Made by a program: the position numbers and the translations under genes | Shown: piece by piece, positions 8,613 through 24,016 of the stretch | How the letters are laid out: each line of letters opens with the position of its first letter | Position numbering within the stretch: the first letter of the stretch is position 1 | Notes under the pieces: model-generated | Told to the model about the DNA's origin: nothing | Databases searched by the model: none | The model's input: the letters and a program-made list of their open reading frames with translations, nothing else | Assembly: GCF_000763885.1 (NCBI RefSeq) | Contig: NZ_JRKO01000002.1 | Location: 62,001-126,000 of the forward strand | Direction of reading: 5' to 3' | DNA: 64,000 bases | From: Paracoccus versutus | Lineage (GTDB): Bacteria > Pseudomonadota > Alphaproteobacteria > Rhodobacterales > Rhodobacteraceae

Positions 8613-8632
8613 GCCAGTGGGGCGGGCCGGGT

Positions 8633-9430
8633 TCAGCGGCCGAGCTTGGCGTGGACTTCCTCGAGGTCGATCTCGTTTCTGGGCAGCTTGTTGTCCGGGT
8701 CGTCGAAGTCGTATTTGAAGAGCTGGAAGTCCTTCTTGTAGATTTCCCAGACCAGGTGGCGCGACAGGTCGTCGAAATAGGCGCTGACCTTGTGGGCGCG
8801 CTTGGGGCCGTGGCCTTCGGATTCGTTGAACTTGGGCACGTCCTTCACCTTCAGCCGCACCGGGGTCGGCGCGGCGTCCAGCACCTTCTGCATGCCCTCG
8901 TCGAATTTCTCGGTGAAGAGGATCTGGTCGTAGCGCCCGCCGTTGACGATGAAGGTGGCGACATGGCCCGAGACGGCCGACCAGTGGATGTCCGGCTCCA
9001 TCGGCCGGCGCCAGCGGATGGTGTCGCGCGCAAACAGCAGGAAGCGGCGGAAGCTGGCGACCTGGTCGAATTCGAAGCCGTTCTCGGGGCTGCCGACGTC
9101 GACGCCGTAGCGTTGCATCAGTTCCGGCACCAGGTTGCCGCGGTAGCGCTTGCCGTTGCGCTGGATGCCCGCGATCTTGTCGAAGAACGAGGACAGGATG
9201 CGCGCATAGGGGTTGCGCACGCAGGTGAAGGTCAGCGCCTTGTGCGCCGCCACGTTCGCCTCGATCAGCGGCTGGCTTTCGGGCTGGTTCCACTTGTGCA
9301 ACCCGCTGGTGGCGTCGTGGATGTCGCCGTCGAAATAGCGGCCGTGGTCGGAATAGAACATGATCTGCCCGATCGAGGAGCAGGCGCATTTCGGGACGAC
9401 GCGATAGACCATGCTTTCGCTTTCCGTCAT
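8633..9430 (-). CDS. Sulfotransferase family 2 protein (carbohydrate sulfotransferase-like)
   Basis: This protein probably transfers sulfate from PAPS to a surface glycan; the acceptor is unknown. The 5'-phosphosulfate-binding motif VVPKCACSSIGQIMF is at residues 11-25, and the 3'-phosphate-binding motif FTCVRNPYARILSSFFDK at about 68-85. Both match eukaryotic-type Golgi sulfotransferases (Sulfotransfer_2). I chose the ATG at 9430 (MTESES, 265 aa) because AGGA lies 6 bp upstream; in-frame ATGs at 9451, 9460 and 9538 are alternatives. There is no transmembrane segment. It is divergent from a glycosyltransferase gene, which suggests a shared glycan pathway. Confidence 0.82.
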   Translation of the reverse strand: MTESESMVYRVVPKCACSSIGQIMFYSDHGRYFDGDIHDATSGLHKWNQPESQPLIEANVAAHKALTFTCVRNPYARILSSFFDKIAGIQRNGKRYRGNLVPELMQRYGVDVGSPENGFEFDQVASFRRFLLFARDTIRWRRPMEPDIHWSAVSGHVATFIVNGGRYDQILFTEKFDEGMQKVLDAAPTPVRLKVKDVPKFNESEGHGPKRAHKVSAYFDDLSRHLVWEIYKKDFQLFKYDFDDPDNKLPRNEIDLEEVHAKLGR

Positions 9431-9596
9431 CCACGTTCCTGGAAAACCCATAACTCTCATTCCCTTTACAAAGACTGCACCGGCCGCGGCGGATGTGCCG
9501 GCGGGTTGCCCCTTCGGCCAAAATCGGTAAGGACACAATGCAAATCACCGGCAGAGTTTCAACCAGTGTGAGCATTGCCCGCGTGAAGCGGACAAG

Positions 9597-11186
9597 ATGG
9601 GTAACGAGATGGCGCGTATTGCCTTTATTCTGCTGTGCCACAAGGATCCCGAGGGCGTGGTGGCGCAGGCTCGCCGGCTGACCGCCTCGGGCGATTACGT
9701 GGCGATCCATTTCGACGGCCGGGCCAATCCGCGCGACTACGAGCTGATCCGGGCGGCGCTGGCCGACAACGCCTCGGTGGTCTTTGCGCAGCGGCGCTGG
9801 AAATGCGGCTGGGGGGAATGGTCGCTGGTCGGCGCCACGCTGGAGGCGGTGCGCGCCGCCGTCGCCGCCTTTCCGCGGGCCACGCATTTCTACATGCTCT
9901 CGGGCGATTGCATGCCGATCAAGTCGGCCGAATATGCCCATGGCCTGCTGGACGGCGAGGATTGCGACTATATCGAGAGCTTCGATTTCTTCGAATCGGA
10001 CTGGATCAAGACCGGCTTCAAGGAAGAGCGGCTGGTCTACCGGCACTGGTTCAACGAGCGCACGCAGAAATGGCTGTTCTATGCCAGCTACGATTTGCAG
10101 AAGCGATTCGGCCTGCGGCGCCGGGTGCCGGCCGACATCCAGGTCATGATCGGGTCGCAATGGTGGTGCCTGCGCCGCCTGACCGTCGAGAAGGTGCTGG
10201 ATTTCTGCGCCAGCCGGCCGGACGTGATGCGCTTCTTCTCGACCACCTGGATCCCGGACGAGACCTTCTTCCAGACCGTCGTGCCCCATGTCGTGCCGCG
10301 GCGCGAGATCCGCACCCGCACGCTGACCTATCTGATCTTCACCGACTACGGCATGCCGGTGACTTTCTACAACGACCATTACGATCTGCTGATGGGGCAG
10401 AACTACCTGTTCGCCCGCAAGATCAGCCCCGAGGCGATCCGCCTGCGCGAGCGGCTGGGCGCGCTTTGGGCGGCCAGCGGCGTGCATTTCCCGATCTCGA
10501 ACGAGGCGACGGGGCTGTTTCGCTTCCTGACCGGGCGGGGCCGGGTCGGGCGGCGCTTCGGCCAGCGGTTCTGGGAGGCCGAGGGCAGCCTAGGCCGCGA
10601 CAACACGCTGCTGCTGGTGGTGGCCAAGAAATGGCATGTCGCCAAGCGGCTGACCGCGGCGATCCGGGCGCATACGCCGATTCCGGCGGTGGATTACCTG
10701 TTCAACGAGCCCGAGGCGCATCTGCCCGACCTGGGCGGGGTCGAGACCACGGTCGAGAAGCGCGACCGGCACCGGCGCGCGCTGATCCGGCTGCTGTTCC
10801 AGCATTTCGAATCGAACCGGCTGGTCTTGTGCCTGGACCCCTCGGCGCTGTATCTGATCCAGGATCTGACCTCGGACAAGGCCGATACCCGCGTCCTGCT
10901 GGTGGATTCCGAATTCGACGACGATTACCTGCGCGGCCATATCGCCCGCGTGGGGCTGGCCGGGAGCGAGACCGCCCCCGAGGTGATCGAACGGCTGCTG
11001 CCCATGGTGCGCGCCGACCTGGAACACGAGGCCGAGCGGCTGCGCGACATGGATTTCCCCGGCTTCCATTCCATCGCGCCCTGGCGGCCGGTCGCCGAGA
11101 ATACCGCGCAACTGGCGCGTTTCCTGGATCTGCCGGCCGAGACCGCGCTGGCGCTTGCCCGGACCGACCACCTGTTCAGCGACTGA
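9597..11186 (+). CDS. GT14-like beta-1,6-N-acetylglucosaminyltransferase with C-terminal domain of unknown function
   Basis: A 529-residue protein. The N-terminal about 300 residues resemble the core-2/I-branching (GT14, 'Branch') family: [23 protein letters not shown], the [19 protein letters not shown] segment and [14 protein letters not shown]. There is no signal peptide. The C-terminal about 220 residues (from [18 protein letters not shown]) have no motif I can assign. I recall similar two-part proteins annotated in Rhodobacterales with a DUF at this end. Start choice is uncertain: ATG 9597 or ATG 9609 (MARIAF), neither with a strong RBS. It lies back to back with a sulfotransferase gene. 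Confidence 0.8.
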   Translation: MGNEMARIAFILLCHKDPEGVVAQARRLTASGDYVAIHFDGRANPRDYELIRAALADNASVVFAQRRWKCGWGEWSLVGATLEAVRAAVAAFPRATHFYMLSGDCMPIKSAEYAHGLLDGEDCDYIESFDFFESDWIKTGFKEERLVYRHWFNERTQKWLFYASYDLQKRFGLRRRVPADIQVMIGSQWWCLRRLTVEKVLDFCASRPDVMRFFSTTWIPDETFFQTVVPHVVPRREIRTRTLTYLIFTDYGMPVTFYNDHYDLLMGQNYLFARKISPEAIRLRERLGALWAASGVHFPISNEATGLFRFLTGRGRVGRRFGQRFWEAEGSLGRDNTLLLVVAKKWHVAKRLTAAIRAHTPIPAVDYLFNEPEAHLPDLGGVETTVEKRDRHRRALIRLLFQHFESNRLVLCLDPSALYLIQDLTSDKADTRVLLVDSEFDDDYLRGHIARVGLAGSETAPEVIERLLPMVRADLEHEAERLRDMDFPGFHSIAPWRPVAENTAQLARFLDLPAETALALARTDHLFSD

Positions 11187-11196
11187 GGAGAGAGCC

Positions 11197-12776
<1,580 letters not shown>

Positions 12777-12867
12777 AGCGCGGCTGCTGCCTGGGCCTGC
12801 CCGCCGCGGCGGCTTTCCCAGGTGGCCCCAGGCGGCCCCAGGCGGCAATGTCCGGCCGGCCGGGGCG

Positions 12868-12912
12868 TTGCGACGCCTCCGGCGGGGGTATTTTCAAACG
12901 GAGAAAGCCGGG
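12868..12912 (+). repeat. Dispersed intergenic repeat, copy 3
   Basis: Motif order GACGCCTCCGGCGGGGGTATT, then ACGGAGAAAGCCGGG. It lies about 90 bp after the NDUFS6-like gene and about 75 bp before polA. It is a slightly diverged copy, with GGAGAAAG instead of GAAGAAG. Confidence 0.65.
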
Positions 12913-12985
12913 CCGCGCGGCCTTGGCCCCAGGGCCGCTTCGTGGCATCAAGGCGGGCGAATGCAAGAGCAGGGGGCGCGCACAT

Positions 12986-15829
12986 ATGACGGACGGATTC
13001 GGCAAGGGCCATCACCTCCACCTGATCGACGGCTCGGCCTTCATCTTTCGCGCCTATCACGCGCTGCCGCCGCTGACCCGGCGCTCGGACGGGCTTCCCA
13101 TCGGGGCGGTGGCGGGTTTTTGCAACATGGTGTGGAAATACCTGCAGGACGGCAAGGGCTCGGACCAGCCGACCCATGCCGCGGTGATCTTCGACCATTC
13201 GGCGCGCACCTTTCGCAACGACATCTATCCGCTCTACAAGGCCAACCGGCCCGAGCCGCCTGAAGACCTGCGGCCGCAGTTCCCGTTGACCCGCGAGGCG
13301 ACGCGGGCCTTCAACATCGCCTGCATCGAGACCGAGGGCTTTGAGGCCGACGACATCATCGCGAGCCTTGCCTGCCAGGCGCGGGACGCGGGCGGTCGGG
13401 TGACGATCATCAGCAGCGACAAGGACCTGATGCAGCTGGTCGGCGGCGGGGTCGAGATGATGGACCCGATCAAGGGCAAGCCCATCGGCCCCGACGAGGT
13501 GCGCGAGAAATTCGGCGTCGGCCCCGAGCGGGTGGTGGATGTGCAGGCCCTGGCCGGCGATTCCATCGACAACGTGCCGGGCGCACCGGGAATCGGCATC
13601 AAGACCGCCGCGCAACTGATCGACGAATACGGCGACCTGGAGAGCCTGCTGGCGCGGGCGGAGGAGATCAGGCAGCCCAAGCGGCGGCAGACGCTGATCG
13701 ACCATGCCGAGCAGATCCGCATCTCGAAGCGGCTGGTCGAGCTGGATTGCCGCATGGCGCTGGACTTCACCCTGGAGAGCCTGGAGATCCGCGAGCCCGA
13801 TCCCGAGGCGCTGCTGGATTTCCTGGTTCGGATGGAGCTGCGCACCCTGACCAAGCGCGTGGCCGAGCGGTTCGGCGCCGAGCCGCCGAGCATGGCCGAG
13901 GCGGCGCCGGTGCCGGCCGCCGTGGCCGGGAGCGGGGCGGGGAGCGGGGCCGGGACGGGGGCCGCGCCGGCGGCCGAACTGCCGGCGATCGACCGCAGCC
14001 TTTATGTCACCATCCGCGACGAGGCGGTGCTGGCCGAATGGCTGGCCGAGATCGCCGAAAAGGGCGTGGTCGCCATCGACACCGAGACCACCGGGCTCGA
14101 CGAGATGCAGGCCGATCTGGTCGGGGTCTCGCTGTGCACCGGGCCGGGGCGGGCGGCCTATCTGCCGCTGGGCCATGTCGACGGCGCGGCGGACCTGTTC
14201 GGCTCGGGCGCGCGGGTCGAGGGGCAGATGGACCGGGAGCGGGCGCTGGCCATGCTCAAGCCGGTGCTTGAGGATCCCTCGGTGCTGAAGATCGGCCAGA
14301 ACGTCAAGTATGACTGGAAGCTTCTGGCCCGCCACGGCATCCGCATGGCGCCGCTGGACGACACCATGCTGCTGTCCTATGCGCTGAATGCCGGGGCGCA
14401 CAACCACGGCATGGACGAGCTGGCGGACCTGTACCTGGGCCATCGCTGCCTGCCGATCAAGGATCTGATCGGCTCGGGCAAGGCGCAGATCAATTTCTCG
14501 CAGGTGACGATCGACAAGGCCAGCGAATATGCCGCCGAGGATGCCGAAGTGACCTGGCGGCTCTGGCATCACCTGCGCCCGAAGCTGGCGCCGAACCATG
14601 TCACCACCGCCTATGAGCGGCTGGAGCGGCCGATGATCGCGGTGCTGGCCGATATGGAGATGGCGGGCATCCGCATCGATTCCGAGCATCTCAAGCGCAT
14701 GTCCAACGCCTTTGCCCAGAAGATGGCGGGGCTGGAGGCCGAGATCCACGAGCTGGCCGGCGGGCCCTTCAACGTGGGCAGCCCCAAGCAGCTGGGCGAG
14801 ATCCTGTTCCAGCGCATGGGCCTGGCCGGGGGCAAGCAGGGCAAGACCGGCGCCTTTTCCACCGGCGCCGAGGTGCTGGAGGACCTGGCCGCCGAGGGGC
14901 ACGAGTTGCCGGCGCGGGTGCTGGACTGGCGGGCGATCTCGAAGCTGAAATCGACCTATACCGATGCGCTGCCCCTGCATGTGAACCCCGAGACCGGGCG
15001 GGTCCATACCTGCTATTCCATCGCCGGGGCGCAGACCGGCCGGCTGGCCTCGACCGATCCGAACCTGCAGAACATCCCGGTCAGGACCGACGAGGGGCGG
15101 CGCATCCGCGAAGCCTTCGTCGCCGGGCCGGGGATGCGGATCGTCAGCCTGGACTACAGCCAGATCGAGCTGCGGATTCTTGCGCATGTGGCGCAGATCC
15201 CGGCGTTGAAGCAGGCGTTCCGCGACGGCATCGACATCCATGCCATGACCGCGAGCCAGATGTTCGGCGTGCCGGTCGAGGGCATGGACCCGATGATCCG
15301 CCGCCGCGCCAAGGCGATCAACTTCGGGGTGATCTATGGCATCTCGGGCTTTGGCCTGGCGCGCAACCTGCGCATTCCGCGGGCCGAGGCGCAGGCCTTC
15401 ATCGACACCTATTTCGAGCGTTTCCCCGAGATCCGCGCCTATATGGACCGCACCGTCGCCGGGGCCAAGCAGGACGGTTTCGTGCGTACCCTGTTCGGGC
15501 GGCGGATCATGACGCCGGGCATCAACCAGTCCGGGCCGGCGGCCGGCGGGGCGCGGCGGGCGGCGATCAACGCGCCGATCCAGGGCGCGGCCGCCGACAT
15601 CATCCGCCGCGCCATGATCCGCATGCCGGAGGCGATCGGCCACCTGCCGGCGCGGATGCTGCTGCAGGTGCATGACGAACTGGTCTTCGAGGTCGAGGAG
15701 TCTGCCGTGCCCGAGCTGGTCGCGGCGGCGCGCGGCGTCATGCAGGGCGCGGCCGATCCCGCGGTCCGGCTGGACGTGCCGCTGATCGTCGATGCCGGGC
15801 AGGGGGCGAACTGGGCCGAGGCGCATTGA
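12986..15829 (+). CDS. polA: DNA polymerase I
   Basis: A 947-residue repair and Okazaki-fragment-processing polymerase with all three domains. The 5'-3' exonuclease begins LHLIDGSAFIFRAYHALPPL. The 3'-5' exonuclease keeps its DEDD residues (AIDTETTGLDEMQ; IGQNVKYDWKLL; YAAEDAEVTW), so proofreading is predicted active. The family-A polymerase has SLDYSQIELRILAH, the O-helix RRRAKAINFGVIYGIS and LLQVHDELVFEV. An Ala/Gly-rich linker with AGSGAGSGAGTG separates the two exonuclease domains. I chose the ATG at 12986 (MTDGFGKG) with AGGGGG upstream; the open frame further 5' reads through a repeat. Confidence 0.97.
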   Translation: MTDGFGKGHHLHLIDGSAFIFRAYHALPPLTRRSDGLPIGAVAGFCNMVWKYLQDGKGSDQPTHAAVIFDHSARTFRNDIYPLYKANRPEPPEDLRPQFPLTREATRAFNIACIETEGFEADDIIASLACQARDAGGRVTIISSDKDLMQLVGGGVEMMDPIKGKPIGPDEVREKFGVGPERVVDVQALAGDSIDNVPGAPGIGIKTAAQLIDEYGDLESLLARAEEIRQPKRRQTLIDHAEQIRISKRLVELDCRMALDFTLESLEIREPDPEALLDFLVRMELRTLTKRVAERFGAEPPSMAEAAPVPAAVAGSGAGSGAGTGAAPAAELPAIDRSLYVTIRDEAVLAEWLAEIAEKGVVAIDTETTGLDEMQADLVGVSLCTGPGRAAYLPLGHVDGAADLFGSGARVEGQMDRERALAMLKPVLEDPSVLKIGQNVKYDWKLLARHGIRMAPLDDTMLLSYALNAGAHNHGMDELADLYLGHRCLPIKDLIGSGKAQINFSQVTIDKASEYAAEDAEVTWRLWHHLRPKLAPNHVTTAYERLERPMIAVLADMEMAGIRIDSEHLKRMSNAFAQKMAGLEAEIHELAGGPFNVGSPKQLGEILFQRMGLAGGKQGKTGAFSTGAEVLEDLAAEGHELPARVLDWRAISKLKSTYTDALPLHVNPETGRVHTCYSIAGAQTGRLASTDPNLQNIPVRTDEGRRIREAFVAGPGMRIVSLDYSQIELRILAHVAQIPALKQAFRDGIDIHAMTASQMFGVPVEGMDPMIRRRAKAINFGVIYGISGFGLARNLRIPRAEAQAFIDTYFERFPEIRAYMDRTVAGAKQDGFVRTLFGRRIMTPGINQSGPAAGGARRAAINAPIQGAAADIIRRAMIRMPEAIGHLPARMLLQVHDELVFEVEESAVPELVAAARGVMQGAADPAVRLDVPLIVDAGQGANWAEAH

Positions 15830-15837
15830 GCGGCGGC

Positions 15838-15890
15838 GGTCGCGTGGGTGGCGCGGCCGCAGGGGTATTTGGGGAACGAAGAAGCCGGCG
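15838..15890 (+). repeat. Dispersed intergenic repeat, copy 4
   Basis: GTCGCGTGGGTGGCGCGGCC, then GCAGGGGTATTTGGGGAACG and AAGAAGCCGG. It occupies the 70-bp gap between polA and the CDF transporter gene on the same strand. Confidence 0.7.
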
Positions 15891-15902
15891 AAGGAGGGCG
15901 GG

Positions 15903-16838
15903 ATGGGCCATTCGCATTCGCATGACGGCGGGCACGGGCATTCGCACCTGCCGGGCGGGGTGGGCGACGGCGCCATCCTGATTGCGGTGGTGGTCAACCT
16001 GGCGCTGACCGGGGCGCAGATCCTGGGCGGCTATGTCGCCGATTCCACGGCGCTGATCGCGGATGGGGTGCATAATCTCTCGGATGCGCTGGCGCTGGTG
16101 CTGGCCTTTGGCGCCCGGCGGCTGGCGCGGCGGCCCGCCAGCCCCGAGATGAGCTATGGCTGGGGCCGGGCCGAGATCGTCGCGGCCTTCGTCAATTACA
16201 TCGCGCTGATCGCCATCTCGACCTGGCTGGGGATCGAGGCGCTGGGGCGGCTCGCCCATCCGCCGCAGGTCGCGGGCGGGCTGGTCATGGCGCTGGCGGG
16301 TTTCGCGCTGGTGGTGGATGCGCTGACCGCGGCGCTGGTCTGGCGGGCGTCGCGCGAGAGCGTGAACATTCGCGCGGCCTTCCTGCACAACCTGGCCGAT
16401 GCGGCGGTCTCGGTCGCGGTGCTCCTGGGCGGGGCGCTGATCTGGGCTTTCGGCTGGCAGATCGCCGATCCGATCCTGACGCTGCTGATCTCGGCGGTGA
16501 TCCTGTGGCATATCGGGCGGGAGATCGGGCCGGTGATGCGCATGCTGATGCTGGCCGCGCCCGCCGGGGTCGATCACGCGGCGCTGGCCCGCGCCATGGC
16601 CGCGGTCGAGGGCGTGGCGGGCGCGCATCACCTGCACCTGTGGCAGATCGACGAGCGGCGCAACGCGCTATCGGCGCATCTGGTGCTGCGCGCGGGGGCC
16701 GATCCGGCGCAGGCGGTGCGCCGGGTCAAGGCGCTGTTGCGGCGCGACTTCGGCATCGGCCATGCCACCATCGAGACCGAGCGCGAGGGCGAGCCCTGCG
16801 GCGACCGGGATGACGGCCACGGCCATCATCCGCATTAG
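15903..16838 (+). CDS. Cation diffusion facilitator (Zn/Co/Cd exporter, CzcD/ZitB type)
   Basis: A 311-residue inner-membrane antiporter. His-rich N-terminus (MGHSHSHDGGHGHSH) and C-terminus (DDGHGHHPH), six predicted membrane helices, and the paired metal sites DGVHNLSDA (helix 2) and FLHNLADAA (helix 5), each HxxxD. The HDxxD-type pairing suggests Zn/Co/Cd rather than Mn. I chose the ATG at 15903 because AAGGAGGGCGGG lies directly upstream. Its last 4 bases overlap the hemN stop on the opposite strand. Confidence 0.93.
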   Translation: MGHSHSHDGGHGHSHLPGGVGDGAILIAVVVNLALTGAQILGGYVADSTALIADGVHNLSDALALVLAFGARRLARRPASPEMSYGWGRAEIVAAFVNYIALIAISTWLGIEALGRLAHPPQVAGGLVMALAGFALVVDALTAALVWRASRESVNIRAAFLHNLADAAVSVAVLLGGALIWAFGWQIADPILTLLISAVILWHIGREIGPVMRMLMLAAPAGVDHAALARAMAAVEGVAGAHHLHLWQIDERRNALSAHLVLRAGADPAQAVRRVKALLRRDFGIGHATIETEREGEPCGDRDDGHGHHPH

Positions 16839-18190
16839 ATCGCGGCGGAATGGCCCGATGCCGCCATGTCGTAGCCGTCGAACATGCGGGCGATCATCCG
16901 GGTCAGCGGCCGCCCCTTGGGCGTGATGCGCAGGCCCGCGGCATCGGCCTCGACCATCTCGCCGAAATGCGCGGCGACGGGGGCGAAGACCTGGGCCAGG
17001 CGGTCGGCGTCGAAGCCGTGGCCGCGGATGAATTCCTCGGCCCGGATCTCGAAATCGCACATCAGCGCCTCGATCATGCGCGAGCGCCAGCGGTCCTCGG
17101 GCGTGAAGGCATGGCCGCGCGTGGTCGAGAAGCGCCCGTCGCGGATCCTGGCCAGATGGGCGCCGGTGGCCGGGGCGTTCTGCGCATAGCCCTGCGGGAA
17201 GCGCGAGATCGACGAGGCGCCCAGCCCCACCAGCACCTCGGCCCGGTCGTCGGTATAGCCCTGGAAGTTGCGCCGCAGGAGCCCGGCCTTTTGCGCGCGG
17301 GCCAGCCCGTCGCCGGGGCGGGCGAAATGGTCGATGCCGATCTCGTCATAGCCGTCGGCCAGGAACAGCTCGCGCGCGGTCTCGAACAGCCGCAGCCGGC
17401 CATAGGGGTCGGGCAGGGCCTCGGAGGGGATCATCACCTGCCGCTTGGCCATCCAGGGCACATGGGCATAGCCGTAAAGCGCCACCCGGTCGGGCGAGAG
17501 CGCCAGGAGCTTCTGCACCGATTCGGCGATCTTGCGCGGGTTCTGGTTGGGCAGGCCATAGAGGATGTCCGCGTTCAGGCTGGCGATGCCGCGGTCGCGG
17601 ATCATGTCCACGGCGCGTTTCGTCACCTCGAAGCTTTGTTCGCGGCCGATGATCTTCTGGATCTCGGGGTCGAAATCCTGCACCCCGATCGAGGCGCGGG
17701 TCAGCCCGGCCTCGGCCAGCGCGTCCATGCGGGCCTCGTCGATCTCGTTCGGGTCGATCTCGACCGAGAACTCGGCGCCCTCGGCCAGCGGGAAGGCACC
17801 GAGGACCGCGCCGGCGACCAGCCGCATCATCTCGGCCGGCATCAGCGTGGGGGTGCCGCCGCCCCAATGCAGGCGCGACAGCCTGACGCCGGGGGCGAGC
17901 GCGGATTTCAGCATGTCCAGTTCCGCCAGCAGCGCCTTGGCATAGGCGCGCACCGGCTCGTCGGATTGCGTGCCCTGGGTGCGGCAGGCGCAGAACCAGC
18001 ACAGCCGCCGACAGAACGGCACATGCATGTAGAGCGAGATCGCCGCGCCGGCGGGGATTGCCGCGACCCAGTCGCGGAAGACCGGCTCGCCCACGGCGGG
18101 GGTGAAATGCGGCGCGGTGGGGTAGCTGGTATAGCGCGGCACGCGCGCGTCAAACAGTCCGAGCCGCTCAAGTTGCGATTGTTGTTCCAT
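16835..18190 (-). CDS. hemN: Oxygen-independent coproporphyrinogen III oxidase HemN
   Basis: A radical-SAM enzyme that decarboxylates coproporphyrinogen III without oxygen, allowing anaerobic haem synthesis. About 451 residues; the [4Fe-4S]/SAM motif is FCRRLCWFCAC (CxxxCxxC) near residue 70, preceded by LYMHVPFC. NADILYGLPNQ and GIDHFARPGDGLARAQ are typical HemN segments. I chose the ATG at 18190 (MEQQSQL); the frame extends 24 bases upstream. There is no Shine-Dalgarno sequence, and a predicted FNR-class promoter places the transcript start on the ATG itself. Divergent from fnrP. Confidence 0.95.
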   Translation of the reverse strand: MEQQSQLERLGLFDARVPRYTSYPTAPHFTPAVGEPVFRDWVAAIPAGAAISLYMHVPFCRRLCWFCACRTQGTQSDEPVRAYAKALLAELDMLKSALAPGVRLSRLHWGGGTPTLMPAEMMRLVAGAVLGAFPLAEGAEFSVEIDPNEIDEARMDALAEAGLTRASIGVQDFDPEIQKIIGREQSFEVTKRAVDMIRDRGIASLNADILYGLPNQNPRKIAESVQKLLALSPDRVALYGYAHVPWMAKRQVMIPSEALPDPYGRLRLFETARELFLADGYDEIGIDHFARPGDGLARAQKAGLLRRNFQGYTDDRAEVLVGLGASSISRFPQGYAQNAPATGAHLARIRDGRFSTTRGHAFTPEDRWRSRMIEALMCDFEIRAEEFIRGHGFDADRLAQVFAPVAAHFGEMVEADAAGLRITPKGRPLTRMIARMFDGYDMAASGHSAAI

Positions 18191-18225
18191 GTTGCTATAT
18201 CTAGCGCTGAACACGCGCCGGAACC

Positions 18226-18239
18226 TTGACCCAAATCAA
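18226..18239. promoter_or_regulatory. FNR box between hemN and fnrP
   Basis: TTGACCCAAATCAA matches TTGAY-N4-ATCAA, the FNR/FnrP recognition sequence. Towards hemN, a -10-like TAGATA (18203-18198, minus strand) starts 29.5 bp from the box centre, the spacing of an FNR-activated class II promoter. Towards fnrP the box ends at the base before the ATG, where binding would be expected to repress rather than activate. Confidence 0.85.
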
Positions 18240-18989
18240 ATGCCACATGACGCCGCCCTCTGCGCGACGCAGCAGCCCTGCGAAATCTGCCCCATTCGGT
18301 ATCGGGCCGTCTGCGCGCATTGCGAAGGCGACGAACTGGCCGAACTGGAGGGCATGAAGTTCTATCGCCGCTACGAGGCGGGACAGGTCGTGGTCTGGGC
18401 CGGCGACCGGATGGACTTCGTGGCCTCGGTGGTCGCCGGCATGGCCGGGCTGACCCAGCAGCTCGAGGACGGGCGCACGCAGATGGTCGGCCTGCTTCTG
18501 CCCAGCGACTTCCTGGGCCGGCCGGGGCGCGAGATGGCGACCTATACCGTCACCGCGACCAGCAACCTGGTGCTGTGCTGTTTCCGCCGCAAACCCTTTG
18601 AAAAGCTGCTGATAGACAATCCCCGCATCGCCAGCCGGCTTCTGGAGATGACGCTGGACGAGCTGGACGCCGCCCGCGACTGGCTGCTGCTCCTGGGCCG
18701 CAAATCCGCGCGCGAGAAGATCGCCTCGCTTCTGGTGATCCTGGCCCGGCGCGAGGCGGCGCTGATCAAGCGCCGGCCCGAAGGCCGCATCGCCATCGAA
18801 CTGCCGCTGACGCGCGAGGCGATGGCGGATTACCTGGGCCTGACGCTGGAGACGGTGAGCCGGCAGATGAGCGCGCTGAAGCGCGAAGGGGTGATCGAGC
18901 TGGACGGCAAGCGGCGGGTGATCGTGCCCTCCTTCGTCCGGCTGGTCACGGAAAGCGGCGATGATTCGGACGGCGGGCCGCTGAGCTAG
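18240..18989 (+). CDS. fnrP: FnrP, oxygen-sensing CRP/FNR-family transcription activator
   Basis: A 249-residue [4Fe-4S] regulator that switches on microaerobic respiration genes. The cluster cysteines lie at 14, 17 and 25 (with another at 28) in QPCEICPIRYRAVCAHC, and at 113 in LVLCCF. These fit the FnrP ligand positions I recall, which supports the ATG at 18240. A cyclic-nucleotide-binding-like fold follows, then the recognition helix TLETVSRQMSALKREGVI, whose E--SR matches FNR specificity for TTGAT half-sites. It is flanked by hemN and uspA/cco, both with FNR boxes. No Shine-Dalgarno sequence precedes it; an FNR box abuts the start. Confidence 0.97.
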   Translation: MPHDAALCATQQPCEICPIRYRAVCAHCEGDELAELEGMKFYRRYEAGQVVVWAGDRMDFVASVVAGMAGLTQQLEDGRTQMVGLLLPSDFLGRPGREMATYTVTATSNLVLCCFRRKPFEKLLIDNPRIASRLLEMTLDELDAARDWLLLLGRKSAREKIASLLVILARREAALIKRRPEGRIAIELPLTREAMADYLGLTLETVSRQMSALKREGVIELDGKRRVIVPSFVRLVTESGDDSDGGPLS

Positions 18990-19061
18990 CGCGCCGCCCG
19001 CCAAGGTGCCCCGGACGGCGTGTCCGGGGCGTTGGGCCGCCAGTTGGCGGGGACTGGCCGA

Positions 19062-23743
<4,682 letters not shown>

Positions 23744-23755
23744 CTGATCCCAGAT

Positions 23756-23835
23756 CCGTGGCCGGGAAACCGGCCACGGTGGCACCGGCCCCCCGTCCTG
23801 TTCGCGCGTTTCCAAGGGGGGCCGGTGTTCTTATC
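23756..23835 (+). terminator. Double-hairpin terminator after ccoNOQP
   Basis: First hairpin: a perfect 10-bp stem CCGTGGCCGG/CCGGCCACGG closed by a GAAA tetraloop (23756-23779). Second: CACCGGCCCCCC (23783-23794) pairs perfectly with GGGGGGCCGGTG (23816-23827), followed by TTCTTATC. Together they should end transcription of the structural operon before ccoG. Confidence 0.8.
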
Positions 23836-23947
23836 AAACGCAGGGCCTGGTCCTGGCGCAAGCCGGCCGGGCCGGTTTCTTATGCGGATGCGACAATTCG
23901 GCCTATGTTCCCCGCATCCCCCCTCGCTATGCTCGGCCAGCCCGCGC

Positions 23948-23988
23948 TTGACGCAGATCAATGCGTCACCGCTGCCAGGCTCTATATA
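23948..23988 (+). promoter_or_regulatory. FNR-dependent promoter of ccoGHIS
   Basis: FNR box TTGACGCAGATCAA (23948-23961), then -10 element TATATA (23983-23988) starting 28.5 bp from the box centre, predicting a start near 23995 and a short leader. It is the best class II geometry in the window and makes ccoGHIS a separate, co-regulated unit. Confidence 0.85.
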
Positions 23989-24016
23989 CCCGAGCCACGC
24001 GCTACAGGAGCCAATC

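Noticed and set aside
8342..8632. Small ORFs between rpmF and the sulfotransferase gene
   Set aside because: All overlap the promoter region or the dispersed repeat, have no plausible RBS and look like composition shadows.
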